Positions 18,011 through 27,299 of a stretch of DNA of 64,000 bases are shown one piece after another. A program made the position numbers and the translations under genes. The first letter of the stretch is position 1. Every line of letters begins with the position of its first letter. The stretch spans positions 1-64,000 of the forward strand of contig NZ_JBGJZL010000005.1 of NCBI RefSeq assembly GCF_042610375.1, in the 5' to 3' direction. The DNA is from CTSoil-075 sp042610375. GTDB taxonomy: Bacteria; Bacillota; Negativicutes; DSM-13327. Under the pieces are notes generated by a model. The model saw only the letters and a list, made by a program, of their open reading frames with translations, was not told the DNA's origin and made no database searches.

Positions 18011-19189
18011 TTGGCAAATGGACAAAAACTTCATTATAATAGGCTATTTAAAATACTTGGTATTCAAAACAAGGAGGATATTGGGAGAATATCTAAGGTG
18101 CTGGGGGTTCAGCCCCAATTATTAACATATCATAATGACAATAGGATATTTCCGAATGGGGATCTTCTATTTAGAGTTTTAAATTACTTAAGAATGTCAG
18201 AGATTGAGTTGAAACTTCGTATGGGAGTTTTAGACACTAAAATTATTAAATGGATTGCAGATAATCCTGAAATCTTACTAGATGCAATTCCTGAATTTAA
18301 TGATGAAAAAATAAGCAATTTTACTGTTTCGTATGAAACTGATCTTGGAAGCCTTTATCAGGCAGACTGTATTAAATTCATGAAAACCATGGATGAGGGG
18401 TCTATTGACATGATTTTCGCTGATCCGCCGTTTAATCTAGGGAAAGTCTATGAATCGGGCGTAGATGATGAATTGTCGGAGGAGCGATATCTTGAATGGA
18501 CTGAAGCGTGGTTGCTAGAATGTGTTAGAATTTTAGCTCCAGGCGGTTCTCTTTTTGTTTACAATATTCCTTACTGGCAAAATCATATTGCAAATGTACT
18601 TAATAGGTACTTGAATTTTAGACATTGGATTGCGATTTATATGAAAGGACTCGTTCCAGTTGGTGGTAAGCTTAATCCATCACATTATGGATTGTTATAT
18701 TATACAAAGGGGGAAAGACCTAAAACCTTTAATAAACAAAGAATACCAATGGCAACGTGTAGACATTGTGGTGGTGAAATCTTTGACTATGGTGGGAAAA
18801 AGAAGAATCTTCATGAAAATGGCCTTTCGATTGCTGATGTATGGACTGATATTCATCCAGTTAGGCATAAAAAATTTAAAAACCGTGAATTAAATGAACT
18901 TTCGGTAAAACTGTTACATCGGATTATTTCTTTGGCAACTAATAAAGGCGATATATTATTCGATCCGTTTGGAGGGAGTGGAACCACATATGCTGTTGCT
19001 GAATGTCTTCAGCGACGTTGGATTGGTTGTGAAATTGGGAGTATTGAACCGATTATCAATAGGCTTCAGAATAAGGATGATTCTAGTATGATTGAAAAAA
19101 TTGAGAATGAAACAAATGTTCTATTTACAGAGGAACAGAGATTAAGGAGAAAGCAGAATAAATTTTGGTTATTGGAAGATCTGAGGTAG
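18011..19189 (+). CDS. DNA methyltransferase (N6-adenine/N4-cytosine type)
   Basis: Site-specific S-adenosylmethionine-dependent DNA methyltransferase of about 392 residues. Catalytic motif IV DPPF near residue 137 precedes the SAM-binding motif I FDPFGGSGTT near 317, the β-class order. A Cys/His finger-like segment CRHCGGEIFDYGG lies between them, and the first ~70 residues resemble a helix-turn-helix. GTG at 17978 is in frame but lacks a Shine-Dalgarno; TTG at 18011 follows GGAG at 17999. It converges on the AIPR gene, sharing a terminator, and is probably the self-protecting half of a restriction or abortive-infection pair. The recognition site is unknown. Confidence 0.85.
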   Translation: MANGQKLHYNRLFKILGIQNKEDIGRISKVLGVQPQLLTYHNDNRIFPNGDLLFRVLNYLRMSEIELKLRMGVLDTKIIKWIADNPEILLDAIPEFNDEKISNFTVSYETDLGSLYQADCIKFMKTMDEGSIDMIFADPPFNLGKVYESGVDDELSEERYLEWTEAWLLECVRILAPGGSLFVYNIPYWQNHIANVLNRYLNFRHWIAIYMKGLVPVGGKLNPSHYGLLYYTKGERPKTFNKQRIPMATCRHCGGEIFDYGGKKKNLHENGLSIADVWTDIHPVRHKKFKNRELNELSVKLLHRIISLATNKGDILFDPFGGSGTTYAVAECLQRRWIGCEIGSIEPIINRLQNKDDSSMIEKIENETNVLFTEEQRLRRKQNKFWLLEDLR

Positions 19190-19246
19190 TTAATATTAAG
19201 AAGAAGCTTGAATATTTAATTCAAGCTTCTTCTTAATATTAACTAC
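19186..19246. terminator. Perfect 28-bp inverted repeat, bidirectional terminator
   Basis: Arms 19186-19213 and 19219-19246 are perfectly complementary with a five-base loop. The stop codons of both the methyltransferase (19187-19189) and the AIPR gene (19239-19241) lie inside the stem. Confidence 0.85.
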
Positions 19247-21425
19247 GGATTTTAACATTTTTTTGAGTCAGTAATAAAGTATTTCCTAAATTTAATAGTT
19301 CTTTTGCTGCATTTAAAGATTTATCATCATCGATAATAATTTTGCCATCAGTATATCCGTTTGAAGAGAGCCATGCATCAAATTCAGGATAGTCATATAA
19401 TAAACTCCGATATGTTGTACCATAGGAATTATGGTTAAACCGTATAATTAAAGTAGTATAGTACTGTAATCTAAACATAAATCGAGAGCTTTTATTTTCG
19501 GAACCTTCTTTAAGATATTGGTGAATATTAGATACTAGACCACATTCATGTTGCTTAGAGTCATATTGTTCCATCCAATGTCTGAAAAAGCCTTCAGCGA
19601 TAGAATCGCCGCTTATTTTCTCGTCGAAATTTTTAATTTTTGTTTTTGTTAAAACATCATTAGAAAATTTTTCTTCAATAAGACTATCAATACTAATCGG
19701 TGCTATTACAGTACTGCCACTTATTGTTGTTAGTACTGTTTCGTAAAGAATTCTACAATCGGTAAAACTTTTGAATATATTAGGGATAGCTTTGGTTGAT
19801 TTTTGTGTTTCAGTATATATGATGTCGGCAATGTTATTCACCAAGTCATCAAGGTTGTAGCCGTGGAAAAAAGAAGTAGGATTAATTGCGTTTTTCTCAA
19901 TTTTAATTGAACCAATGGTCTGATAGACAATACAAGAAATAAGTTCATTTCCATATGAAAGAATTGCTGCGTAGTCCGTATTTTTTTTATCTTTAAGGAG
20001 GCTGATAGCTTCTGTTATATTACGATAAATTCTTACGCAGTTGTATACGAAGAAACTCGTAACACCAGGGTTGAATAATTTTTTGTATCGGGCATGGCTT
20101 ATATCGCTCCACACTTTACTAGGTTCGCGATATACTGTAATTGCAGCATCTATGTCTTTGGCACATGACAGCGCAATAGTACTTTCTTTTAGATCAAAGT
20201 TCAAATCATCTATTAAGACTTCGGCAGAACGCATTACATGATAGGTGATTCCTTGTATTGACAAATCACGCTCTATTCGCTTCTGGATGGAGTCTAAACC
20301 AATAAAGTCTCGTGCCTCAATTTTATTTTGTCTATTGTTGCATTTGGTAATTGTTTCAGCAAATTTTTCATCAATAAAAATATTATTATCCTCATCAATA
20401 TCTTTTAATTCAATAATTCTAAAGCTGATATAGGCATTTTCTAAGTTTTCAGCAAGAGCAGTATTATTTTTAAGCGCTTTCCCGATAGTTCCTACAGTTT
20501 GGGCTCCGTTTACGATGCTAATTCGCTTGCAGTCGAAGATACCATATTCTCTCTTGTTTCCATGAACCGCACGTTTTTCAACTTCATGACAAATCATGGT
20601 AATACCGTTATTGAAATACCAAAAATCAGCGGGAGCAGCTTCGATAGTGGCCTTGATTTCTTCATTTATGTCTGTATCGCCTAGAAGTTTTCTCAAATTT
20701 TTAGAAAAAAGATTATTGCCATGATCATTCCACCATGCTGCTACTTGAGTAGCGGGTATTTGACCATAAAAAGCTCTTTTACCTTCTTCATATTTTCCCC
20801 ATTGAATTAAAGGAACCTCTAAATTAATGTCTGCTGACGGGGCATGATATAAGGAGTGGTGGAGCTTTGATTGGTTAAGAATTTCTAATTCAGCAAAATC
20901 ATTTGCATCATTTAATTCCTCTAGAAGCTCAGAGAGCTCTTGCTGTGCTGGTTTGGCTAAGTTAATTGCTGTATATACAAGAATAAGTTTTAATTTAAAT
21001 TTTTCCTTCCGAAGTATTCTTTTAATTTCCTCGGAACGATCATTAATTTTTTTATTAAATTTATTAAATTTCAACTCTATTAAATCTCTAACTCCGCCTG
21101 TAAATTTTTTTATTTCTCCTAAATCTGGTTCGGAGTCTCCTTTATGATTCCATTTTGATTGCACGAGTAATAGTTGTTTATTTTCATTGTCATAATAGAC
21201 AGCATCTAATCCATTATCACCAGAACCGTCAGTAATAAATTTTACTATATTCTCCTTGGTATCACTTGGTGCAGAAAGATAAATAGCGTAGGAAGTAAGT
21301 GATCTGGTTAACAAGTAATTTTCTAATTGTGATTGGTCATGATTTTGTACATCGCTAATATCAATAAGGTGTCGAAATTCAGATAATATACGATCCTTAA
21401 TTTGATTGACTTCCATTTGGCCCAT
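19239..21425 (-). CDS. AIPR-family (abortive infection phage resistance) protein
   Basis: 728-residue protein of the AIPR family. The N-terminal ~120 residues contain GDNGLDAVYYDN followed by LLLVQSKW, a D ... QxK arrangement resembling the PD-(D/E)XK nuclease core. The AIPR domain (about 230-480) shows FWYFNNGITMICHEV, ISIVNGAQTVGTIGKAL and CNNRQNKIEARDF; the C-terminal 250 residues are unassigned. The frame runs to 21533, but AAGGAG nine bases before the ATG at 21425 sets the start. Family members are linked to phage defence. Nuclease activity and partnership with the facing methyltransferase are inferences. Confidence 0.82.
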   Translation of the reverse strand: MGQMEVNQIKDRILSEFRHLIDISDVQNHDQSQLENYLLTRSLTSYAIYLSAPSDTKENIVKFITDGSGDNGLDAVYYDNENKQLLLVQSKWNHKGDSEPDLGEIKKFTGGVRDLIELKFNKFNKKINDRSEEIKRILRKEKFKLKLILVYTAINLAKPAQQELSELLEELNDANDFAELEILNQSKLHHSLYHAPSADINLEVPLIQWGKYEEGKRAFYGQIPATQVAAWWNDHGNNLFSKNLRKLLGDTDINEEIKATIEAAPADFWYFNNGITMICHEVEKRAVHGNKREYGIFDCKRISIVNGAQTVGTIGKALKNNTALAENLENAYISFRIIELKDIDEDNNIFIDEKFAETITKCNNRQNKIEARDFIGLDSIQKRIERDLSIQGITYHVMRSAEVLIDDLNFDLKESTIALSCAKDIDAAITVYREPSKVWSDISHARYKKLFNPGVTSFFVYNCVRIYRNITEAISLLKDKKNTDYAAILSYGNELISCIVYQTIGSIKIEKNAINPTSFFHGYNLDDLVNNIADIIYTETQKSTKAIPNIFKSFTDCRILYETVLTTISGSTVIAPISIDSLIEEKFSNDVLTKTKIKNFDEKISGDSIAEGFFRHWMEQYDSKQHECGLVSNIHQYLKEGSENKSSRFMFRLQYYTTLIIRFNHNSYGTTYRSLLYDYPEFDAWLSSNGYTDGKIIIDDDKSLNAAKELLNLGNTLLLTQKNVKIRS

Positions 21426-21547
21426 ATATCTTATTCTCCTTAGATGTATAATATGTATATTAATTATATTATCATAATATGACAATTTATGTATATAAAT
21501 TTTACTGAAAATACAAGCAATTTTTGGTGACACTTAGGGACGTCAGA

Positions 21548-22987
21548 CCAATGTCATAAAGCTTAACTTACACATTTTTACATAGAACGTTTTTTATTAA
21601 CTGGAAATTTGTTTTTTCTCGAAGGCTCTCTTCGAGGAAAACTTCTGCAAGGACGTATTGGGACAAGATTTTTTATAATGCTTCGCATTGCTCTATCAAA
21701 TAAAATTGTACGTTTTTCAGGGGCATCTTCATAGAAGCATTCTATTAATGCTCGGGTCATTTTTGGTATTAAAATATTCATATTTTAAGCTTTCTTTATT
21801 TGATTCGGCATTCTCATTAGCTTCCTCTTTAGCCATTGTCATAAGGTTTGATAAATATATCGTTGCGTAAAAATCCTGCATGATAGCTATTGGATTAACT
21901 CCCGAAAAATTTTCAAGCTCGTATCTGCTTTTTAACTGACTGTACTTAACTTCTATTCCCCAACATTTGAAATATAACGCTTTGAAATCTTCAGTCGTAA
22001 AATCAATATCCATAATATTGGTAACTAACTTTTCTACTTGACCGGTTGATAAAATAACGTTAATAATCCGCAATGTTAGTGTCTTGTTTTTATGAATTAG
22101 CGTGATAATCTGATCCGGATCATTTGCTTTATCAAATTCAGGATGGAATTTATTAACCTTTACTCTCATTAAATATTTGATATGCTTGCTTTCAAAAAAA
22201 TCAAACATATCCTTTGATGGATAACCCCTATCAAACAAAAATAAGTCATTTTTAAATCCTTTAAGCTCAAGCTTTCCAATAAGATCTTTTGCTGCATCTC
22301 TTTCAGCGGATTTCCAAGTGCGGATATCTGATTCAAGTATATAATCATTTTCTATGTCACATATCACACATACCATTGCCCGTGCCTGCTGCCTGTCACT
22401 TTGGTTATGATAATACCCAAAATGGTCTCTGTTATTAACAGTATTCGGAATTTCAGTAATGCTGCCATCTATTGAAAGTAATCTATAGCCTTTATATTTT
22501 TTAAAATTGTCATCACTGTAAAACCAACGTATATAGTTATCATTAAGCTGCATAAAGGCATCAGGTTTAATTTTTTGTCTAAGCTGTGAAAATGCTTGTT
22601 TTGTCATCGTATTTTCTCCACCTAAAAATTCAAACCAATCATCTACCTCAATTTGTAGGGTTTTTCTTAATCCTTTTAAAATAAAATATATTGCATCCTT
22701 GAAACTCATTTTAGCGGTGTTTTTTGTAAAATATGTACTCTTTGTACGGTTGGCAAACATAAAAAAAGAATCATTAATTTGTGTTCTGGCATTTTCAAGA
22801 GAAGTCATGAAGTTTTTTAACATCGTTATCACCCAACAATGAGAAGATATACCATTAAAAAGGTATTCATCTCGATTATTGGGGTGTTCTCAAAAAGTCA
22901 AGTTTTTTCGCTGTTTATTCTAAACTTTTTCTTGGATTTTAAATTTTCTTATTTCCTTTTAATTACATTATAGCTTTATGACATTGG
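21548..22987 (-). mobile_element. IS4-family insertion sequence
   Basis: About 1.44 kb bounded by 16-base terminal inverted repeats (21548-21563 and 22972-22987). The flanks 21540-21547 and 22988-22995 match at seven of eight bases, an eroded target duplication. It carries one frameshifted transposase. Confidence 0.8.
21578..22832 (-). pseudogene. IS4-family transposase, frameshifted
   Basis: DDE transposase reading from 22832 to about 21790 in one frame and continuing to 21578 in another. The catalytic Asp residues lie in LLSIDGSITEIPN and LFLFDRGYPS, and the Glu in the YFKCWGIEVKYSQLK segment (the usual Arg of the Y-R-E-K motif is Cys here). After LKYEYF the first frame ends out of family register, while the typical C-terminus (ALIECFYEDAPEKRTILFDR ... 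NLVPIRP) is in the other frame. A small deletion probably inactivated it; programmed frameshifting is a less likely alternative. Confidence 0.8.
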
Positions 22988-23284
22988 ACGGCAGACTGTG
23001 CGAAAACCCTTGATATTTCAGTCTTAATATCTCAAAAATACTGATTTGAACAAAATAGAGGCAATTAAGTAGATTATGTTCTAGTGGATTGCCTCTAGAA
23101 ACAGGGGGAGAGAAACAGGGGGACAGGGATGGTGTTTCAAATAAAGCCTACCTGTCTCTTTGTATTTTTAGTCGATGAATGTTCTAATCGTGTTAAGCGT
23201 TGTTTAATGGAAATATTACTAGTATAGATATGGGATTTTCCTGTATAATAAAAGTAAAAGGACTCAATTATAGGGCGTGAAAAG
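22988..23284. other. Intergenic stretch with hairpin and repeat remnants
   Basis: There is no gene. An inverted repeat (23057-23065 with 23088-23096) is followed by two GGGGGA/GGGGGACAGG remnants and a CCTGTC stretch near 23150, recalling the palindrome at 29371-29391. Confidence 0.5.
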
Positions 23285-24121
23285 ATGAATTATGATCTGA
23301 ATCGCTTGAATGATTATTTATTTAAATGGATTTTTGGTAGGGAAGAAAACAAAGATATTTTGCTAAGCTTTTTAAATTCTGTATTGGCTAGTAGCGATGG
23401 TGAAGAACTGGTTGATATTACATTGGCAGAGCGAGAACTTGACCCAACGCACTTGCAAGATAAATTATCTCGTCTTGATATCTTGGGTAAAGCAAATGAT
23501 GGAAGCTTGCTAAATATTGAAGTGCAAGTCGTTAATGAGCGTGATATTGACAAACGTACCTTGTATTACTGGGCTAAACTATACCAAGGTCAACTGCAAA
23601 GCGGTCAGACCTATAAAGAACTTTGCCGTACGGTAACTATTAATGTACTGGCATTTTCATTTTTACCAGATAGCCAAAATCATCATAGTACTTTTGCGTT
23701 ATATGATATAAAGACAGGGTATCGTTTAAATCGTGACATTGAGGTTCATTTTTTGGAATTACCGAAATGGAAATCGCTACACATCAAGCCGCAAACACGA
23801 CTTGAAAAATGGTTAACTTACTTAGGTGGTAGTGCCGATCAGCAAGAAATGGAGGAGATTGTCATGAGTGAGCCTGCTATTCAAAAAGCATTAACAGCGG
23901 AAGAAATTTTCCTAAAGCGTGACAAGGAACGTTATCTGTATGAGATGCGTGAAAAGGCATTACGTGATCAGATATCTGCATTACATTATGCTAAAGAAGA
24001 AGGGATTCAGCAAGGTAAACGAGAAATTGCATTGCGTATGTTAAGTAAAGGTTCTTCGCTCGAAGATATTGCAGATATTACGGCGTTATCATTAGAACAA
24101 GTTATGCAGCTAAAAAACTAA
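23285..24121 (+). CDS. Rpn/PD-(D/E)XK nuclease-family transposase-like protein
   Basis: 278-residue protein of the Rpn/PDDEXK_2 group. The nuclease core is visible as FKWIFG at the start, LDILGKANDGSLLNIEVQV (the D ... ExQ motif, about 61-80), then RTLYYWAKLYQGQL and the family C-terminus with GIQQGKREIALRMLSKG and a short helix-turn-helix-like tail. Relatives promote recA-independent DNA transfer, often appear in multiple copies, and are annotated as transposases without forming a classical IS. It stands alone at the right edge of the tmRNA-adjacent region. Confidence 0.85.
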   Translation: MNYDLNRLNDYLFKWIFGREENKDILLSFLNSVLASSDGEELVDITLAERELDPTHLQDKLSRLDILGKANDGSLLNIEVQVVNERDIDKRTLYYWAKLYQGQLQSGQTYKELCRTVTINVLAFSFLPDSQNHHSTFALYDIKTGYRLNRDIEVHFLELPKWKSLHIKPQTRLEKWLTYLGGSADQQEMEEIVMSEPAIQKALTAEEIFLKRDKERYLYEMREKALRDQISALHYAKEEGIQQGKREIALRMLSKGSSLEDIADITALSLEQVMQLKN

Positions 24122-24433
24122 ATGAAAAAGGGTGGATTTGCAAGGTCACGGCTTTCCTCCACCAATCAAATCCGAATTTTTTTACAGAAACAGTAAAAAG
24201 CTATTTGTCTAGTAATGGACAAATGGCTTTTTTAGCGTTTATGATTAGTTGGGGAGAACCGGATCATTTGTAATGATGAAAAGAGTAGAACTCCAGTCAA
24301 GTTTCTGTTAATTTGGCAGGTGTTTTTATGTATGTATGGAATAAAAATGAAGATGATTTAGCTAATTTGGGAAATCGCGGTGAGCAATAATCGTCAACTA
24401 CTTATAGGCGGTAGTTTTTAAAGGAGGAGTAAC
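24122..24433. other. Intergenic stretch with tmRNA-3'-end-like repeat
   Basis: Contains a hairpin-forming block (24131-24176) that includes 12 bases identical to the tmRNA 3' end (24156-24167 versus 17008-17019), then the terminator at 24195-24233. A 20-codon open frame at 24329-24391 has no recognisable product. Confidence 0.5.
24195..24233 (+). terminator. Terminator
   Basis: 15-bp stem (24195-24209 with 24218-24232, one mismatch) and T run, downstream of the Rpn-like gene. Confidence 0.8.
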
Positions 24434-25831
24434 ATGTACTTATTAGTTGCAGACAGTAAAAAACCACTCTATCAGCAGCTTTACCAGCAAATTCGCGCCA
24501 AAATCCTAAGTGGTGAACTCAGCGCGCAGTCCAAACTACCTTCCAACCGCCGCCTCGCGACGGAACTTCATATTAGTAGGAATACTGTGGACACCGCCTA
24601 TCAGCAACTCTTATCTGAGGGTTATATTGTTGGCAAAAGCCGTAGCGGTTATTACGTAGAAACAATTCATAACACTAAATTTTCTGCGTATACAGAAGTT
24701 GTTTCGGACACGCCTGTTGATCAATTGCAGCCGGACAGAATGTTATATGATTTCCGGTATGGCAATCTGAGCCAGCAGACCTTTCCCTTTGCCCAATGGC
24801 AACGATTAACTAACCTCTGTTTGCAACAAAACAACGAACAATTTTTGAACTACAGTGACTTTATGGGAGAACCTGGACTACGTCAGGAACTGGTAAAGTA
24901 TTTATATGAATATCGGGATGTCCGATGTACAGCCGACCAAATATTGATTACTTCTGGAACGATCCATGGACTTACGGTTGTCTGTCAGCTTCTCCGCAAG
25001 GTAGCAGACTTCATTGCCATGGAAGATCCTGGTTTCGCTGCTGCCCACTTAGCTTTTACCAATTATGGCTTTCAGGTGCCACTCGTGCCGGTTAATCACC
25101 ATGGCCTTAACGTTAAAGCATTACGAACCACCAATGCCCAGGCCGTATATGTAACACCTTCACATCAATTCCCTACAGGGCAAATTATGTCCATAACTCG
25201 GCGACTGCAGCTTATTGATTGGGCCTATGAACGGGATTCTTTGATTATTGAAGATGACTATAACTGCCACCTACGTTATGATGTAAAACCAGCACCGGCT
25301 TTACAAGGATTGGCACCAGATAAAGTAATCTATATCGGTAGCTTCTCCAAGATTCTCTCTCCTTCCTTGCGGATTGCTTATGTGGTATTACCCAAAAGTT
25401 TAGCGCTGCGCTTGCAACAAAAAAATGAAAATTATGCTTGTTCAGTGCCTTTGCTTATTCAAAAACCACTAGAACTGTTTTTAAAGGAAAATCTTTTTGA
25501 AAGTCACTTGCGGAAAATGCTTCGTCAGTTTAAGAAAAAAAGAGATATTTTGTTGCGAGCATTACAAGAGCATTTCGGCGATGCTGTGACAGTATCCGGG
25601 GGAAATGCCGGTCTTCATATTCTATTGCATTTTAATCAGTCAATGTCCTCAGAAAACTTGGTAGAGAAGGCGGTTCAAGCCGGTGTATATATTCGTAGTG
25701 AAAATATATGGGTGGAATCCTCGCCCGGTAAAACAGCCCTTGTTCTTTTGGGTTTCGGAGCCATTAAGAACGAGGATATCAATCCGGCTGTCCGATTATT
25801 GCGTCAGATTTGGTTAAGTGAGTTGATTTAG
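24434..25831 (+). CDS. MocR/PdxR-type regulator (GntR HTH plus aminotransferase domain)
   Basis: 465-residue chimera: an N-terminal GntR winged helix (about 10-75, KLPSNRRLATELHISRNTVDTAY) joined to a fold-type I aminotransferase domain (about 105-460) with the PLP-binding lysine in IGSFSKILSPSLRIAY. Such proteins sense PLP or amino compounds and often control B6, GABA or taurine genes. The neighbours do not reveal the target. GGAGGAG at 24422-24428 supports the start. A paralogue lies at 46911-48314. Confidence 0.92.
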   Translation: MYLLVADSKKPLYQQLYQQIRAKILSGELSAQSKLPSNRRLATELHISRNTVDTAYQQLLSEGYIVGKSRSGYYVETIHNTKFSAYTEVVSDTPVDQLQPDRMLYDFRYGNLSQQTFPFAQWQRLTNLCLQQNNEQFLNYSDFMGEPGLRQELVKYLYEYRDVRCTADQILITSGTIHGLTVVCQLLRKVADFIAMEDPGFAAAHLAFTNYGFQVPLVPVNHHGLNVKALRTTNAQAVYVTPSHQFPTGQIMSITRRLQLIDWAYERDSLIIEDDYNCHLRYDVKPAPALQGLAPDKVIYIGSFSKILSPSLRIAYVVLPKSLALRLQQKNENYACSVPLLIQKPLELFLKENLFESHLRKMLRQFKKKRDILLRALQEHFGDAVTVSGGNAGLHILLHFNQSMSSENLVEKAVQAGVYIRSENIWVESSPGKTALVLLGFGAIKNEDINPAVRLLRQIWLSELI

Positions 25832-25937
25832 AGTTCAAGCTTGGTTATGCAGATAAGGTAAATTTTTTATTTATCAGAGAGTTGGCATATCATTACAAAA
25901 TAAATACGAACCTTCATAGTGGTTTCTACATTATATA

Positions 25938-25985
25938 GTAACGCCAGGGAGAAGAGCTTTTTACTGTTTTCCCTGGCGTTATAGC
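25938..25985. terminator. Hairpin between convergent genes
   Basis: A strong 12-bp stem (25939-25950 with 25971-25981) but no clear T run in either direction; it probably ends transcription of 24434 and/or 26039. Confidence 0.5.
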
Positions 25986-26038
25986 ATATTTATATAAGTT
26001 CTGGATAAGTAACAATTATCATTTTACTGAATTGCCAG

Positions 26039-26875
26039 CTAAAATGATGATTCAATAGCTGCTACCGGACATACCTTGTTGCATGGACCTATACCAACAC
26101 AGTACTCTGGTTCAATCCTAAACTGAGTTTCGCCCTGAACAACGGCACCGTGTGGACAAATTTTCGCGCATTTACCGCATTTGATACATTTATCGGTAAT
26201 TGTGCGATGGACAGGTAGCCCAGCTAGGCGTCTTTGTACGCTCTTCCAAGCATCTCCGTATTCTAGTATTTCGCCTGCTTTAAAGAAAGCATCACCTCCG
26301 ACTGTCTTAGCGACGATATACATTGCTGCGTCGTATCCAGCTGTAACTCCAGCTGCCGTGATAATCTGGCCGTTATCAACAAATCTCTCATCTTTCTTCA
26401 AGATGATTGTAGGATCTATAGCCAATAAGTCACCAAAGCATAGATGATGTGTTGTTACGGGCAACTTGCTAAGGAGCCCTGCTTTGGCAAGTAATAAGGC
26501 TCCGCTACATACGGATAAGGTGATAATCGTATTTTTACTCTGATCTTGCAACCAGTTAATTACCTTGGTATTGGCTAAAAGTTCCTCCGTTATTAGTCCA
26601 CCAGGTACAACTAAGATATCAATTTCGGGGCAATCGTTAAAATCATATTCTGCCTTAACAACTAATCCGCCTACCATAACGTGCAGATCCTTTTTAGTTT
26701 CGCTGACAGTGAAAATCTCATACAGAGTACGCGATGTCTGATATAGAGTTGTCTGCTCTTGGGATGAGATGAAATCTACAGCGGAAAATACATCATAGGG
26801 TCCAATAAAATCCGTTGTCTCAGCACCATCAAATAAAAATATGCCTACTTTCAAGGGTAATCCATTATTAGTCAT
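26039..26875 (-). CDS. DJ-1/PfpI (GATase1) domain fused to ferredoxin-like domain
   Basis: 278 residues. The N-terminal ~205 form a DJ-1/PfpI domain like that of AraC-family sensors and isonitrile hydratases, with the nucleophile elbow SVCSGALLLA (Cys near 122) and TTHHLCFGD. The last ~55 residues are a 2[4Fe-4S]-type ferredoxin module: CIKCGKCAKICP is complete, while the second motif CVGIGPCNKVCP has Ile where the second Cys should be, so it may hold a [3Fe-4S] or incomplete cluster. A redox-linked DJ-1 enzyme is inferred; the substrate is unknown. Divergent from the region carrying the glycine riboswitch. Confidence 0.85.
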   Translation of the reverse strand: MTNNGLPLKVGIFLFDGAETTDFIGPYDVFSAVDFISSQEQTTLYQTSRTLYEIFTVSETKKDLHVMVGGLVVKAEYDFNDCPEIDILVVPGGLITEELLANTKVINWLQDQSKNTIITLSVCSGALLLAKAGLLSKLPVTTHHLCFGDLLAIDPTIILKKDERFVDNGQIITAAGVTAGYDAAMYIVAKTVGGDAFFKAGEILEYGDAWKSVQRRLAGLPVHRTITDKCIKCGKCAKICPHGAVVQGETQFRIEPEYCVGIGPCNKVCPVAAIESSF

Positions 26876-26882
26876 AACTTAG

Positions 26883-27098
26883 AACCTCCAACATTTATTA
26901 TCCCGTGCACGTGATAGTTATATTAGATCATATAAACTGTCGCTTGGAGAAGAGCCAGATTTGAAAGACGGAAGGAGGCCAGTAGTTATTGATATAACTT
27001 TTTTAGTACGGAAAAAGAGAGCGGAACAGTTACGCGAACATGGACTGGTTATTCAAAGTCCGGCAGGTAATGTAATGAGTCAAGTGACAGTTCTCTGA
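26883..27098 (+). pseudogene. Gene remnant, possibly phage terminase small subunit (P27 type)
   Basis: An open frame without a start codon reads DSYIRSYKLSLGEEPD ... RAEQLREHGLVIQSPAG and ends TVL-stop. The segment RAEQLREHGLVIQSPAG resembles P27-family terminase small subunits. The resemblance is weak and from memory. It borders directly on the transposon-like repeats at 27112. Confidence 0.35.
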
Positions 27099-27111
27099 CT
27101 CGTTTAAGTGG

Positions 27112-27214
27112 CCAGCGGGACACTAAGGGACGTTCTTTTTTTGCGGGACACTAAGGGACGTTCTTTTTTTTGTCACAATAAAGTTGTCAAAAAAGGAGCG
27201 TCCCTTAGTGTCAT
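27112..27214 (+). repeat. Dispersed repeat / MITE-like element (copy 2)
   Basis: Two direct copies of a ~25-base unit with GGGACACTAAGGGACGTTC (27118 and 27145 regions) are followed by its inverted counterpart ending TCCCTTAGTGTC. Bases 27176-27212 equal 17841-17877. The arrangement suggests a small non-autonomous transposable element. Confidence 0.65.
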
Positions 27215-27299
27215 AAATGTACATTTTAAGTTGACGTTTGTATAAATAGGTGATAAAGTGTATAACTGTACTGAAAATTTAATACTGAACTTCGTATGA

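Noticed and set aside
24329..24391. 20-codon open frame upstream of the MocR gene
   Set aside because: No family, weak ribosome site and no sign of conservation; noted only as part of the intergenic stretch.
27112..27214. Direct repeats considered as a CRISPR array
   Set aside because: Only two direct units plus one inverted, with no regular unique spacers and no cas genes; a MITE-like element is a better explanation. No CRISPR array was seen anywhere in the window.
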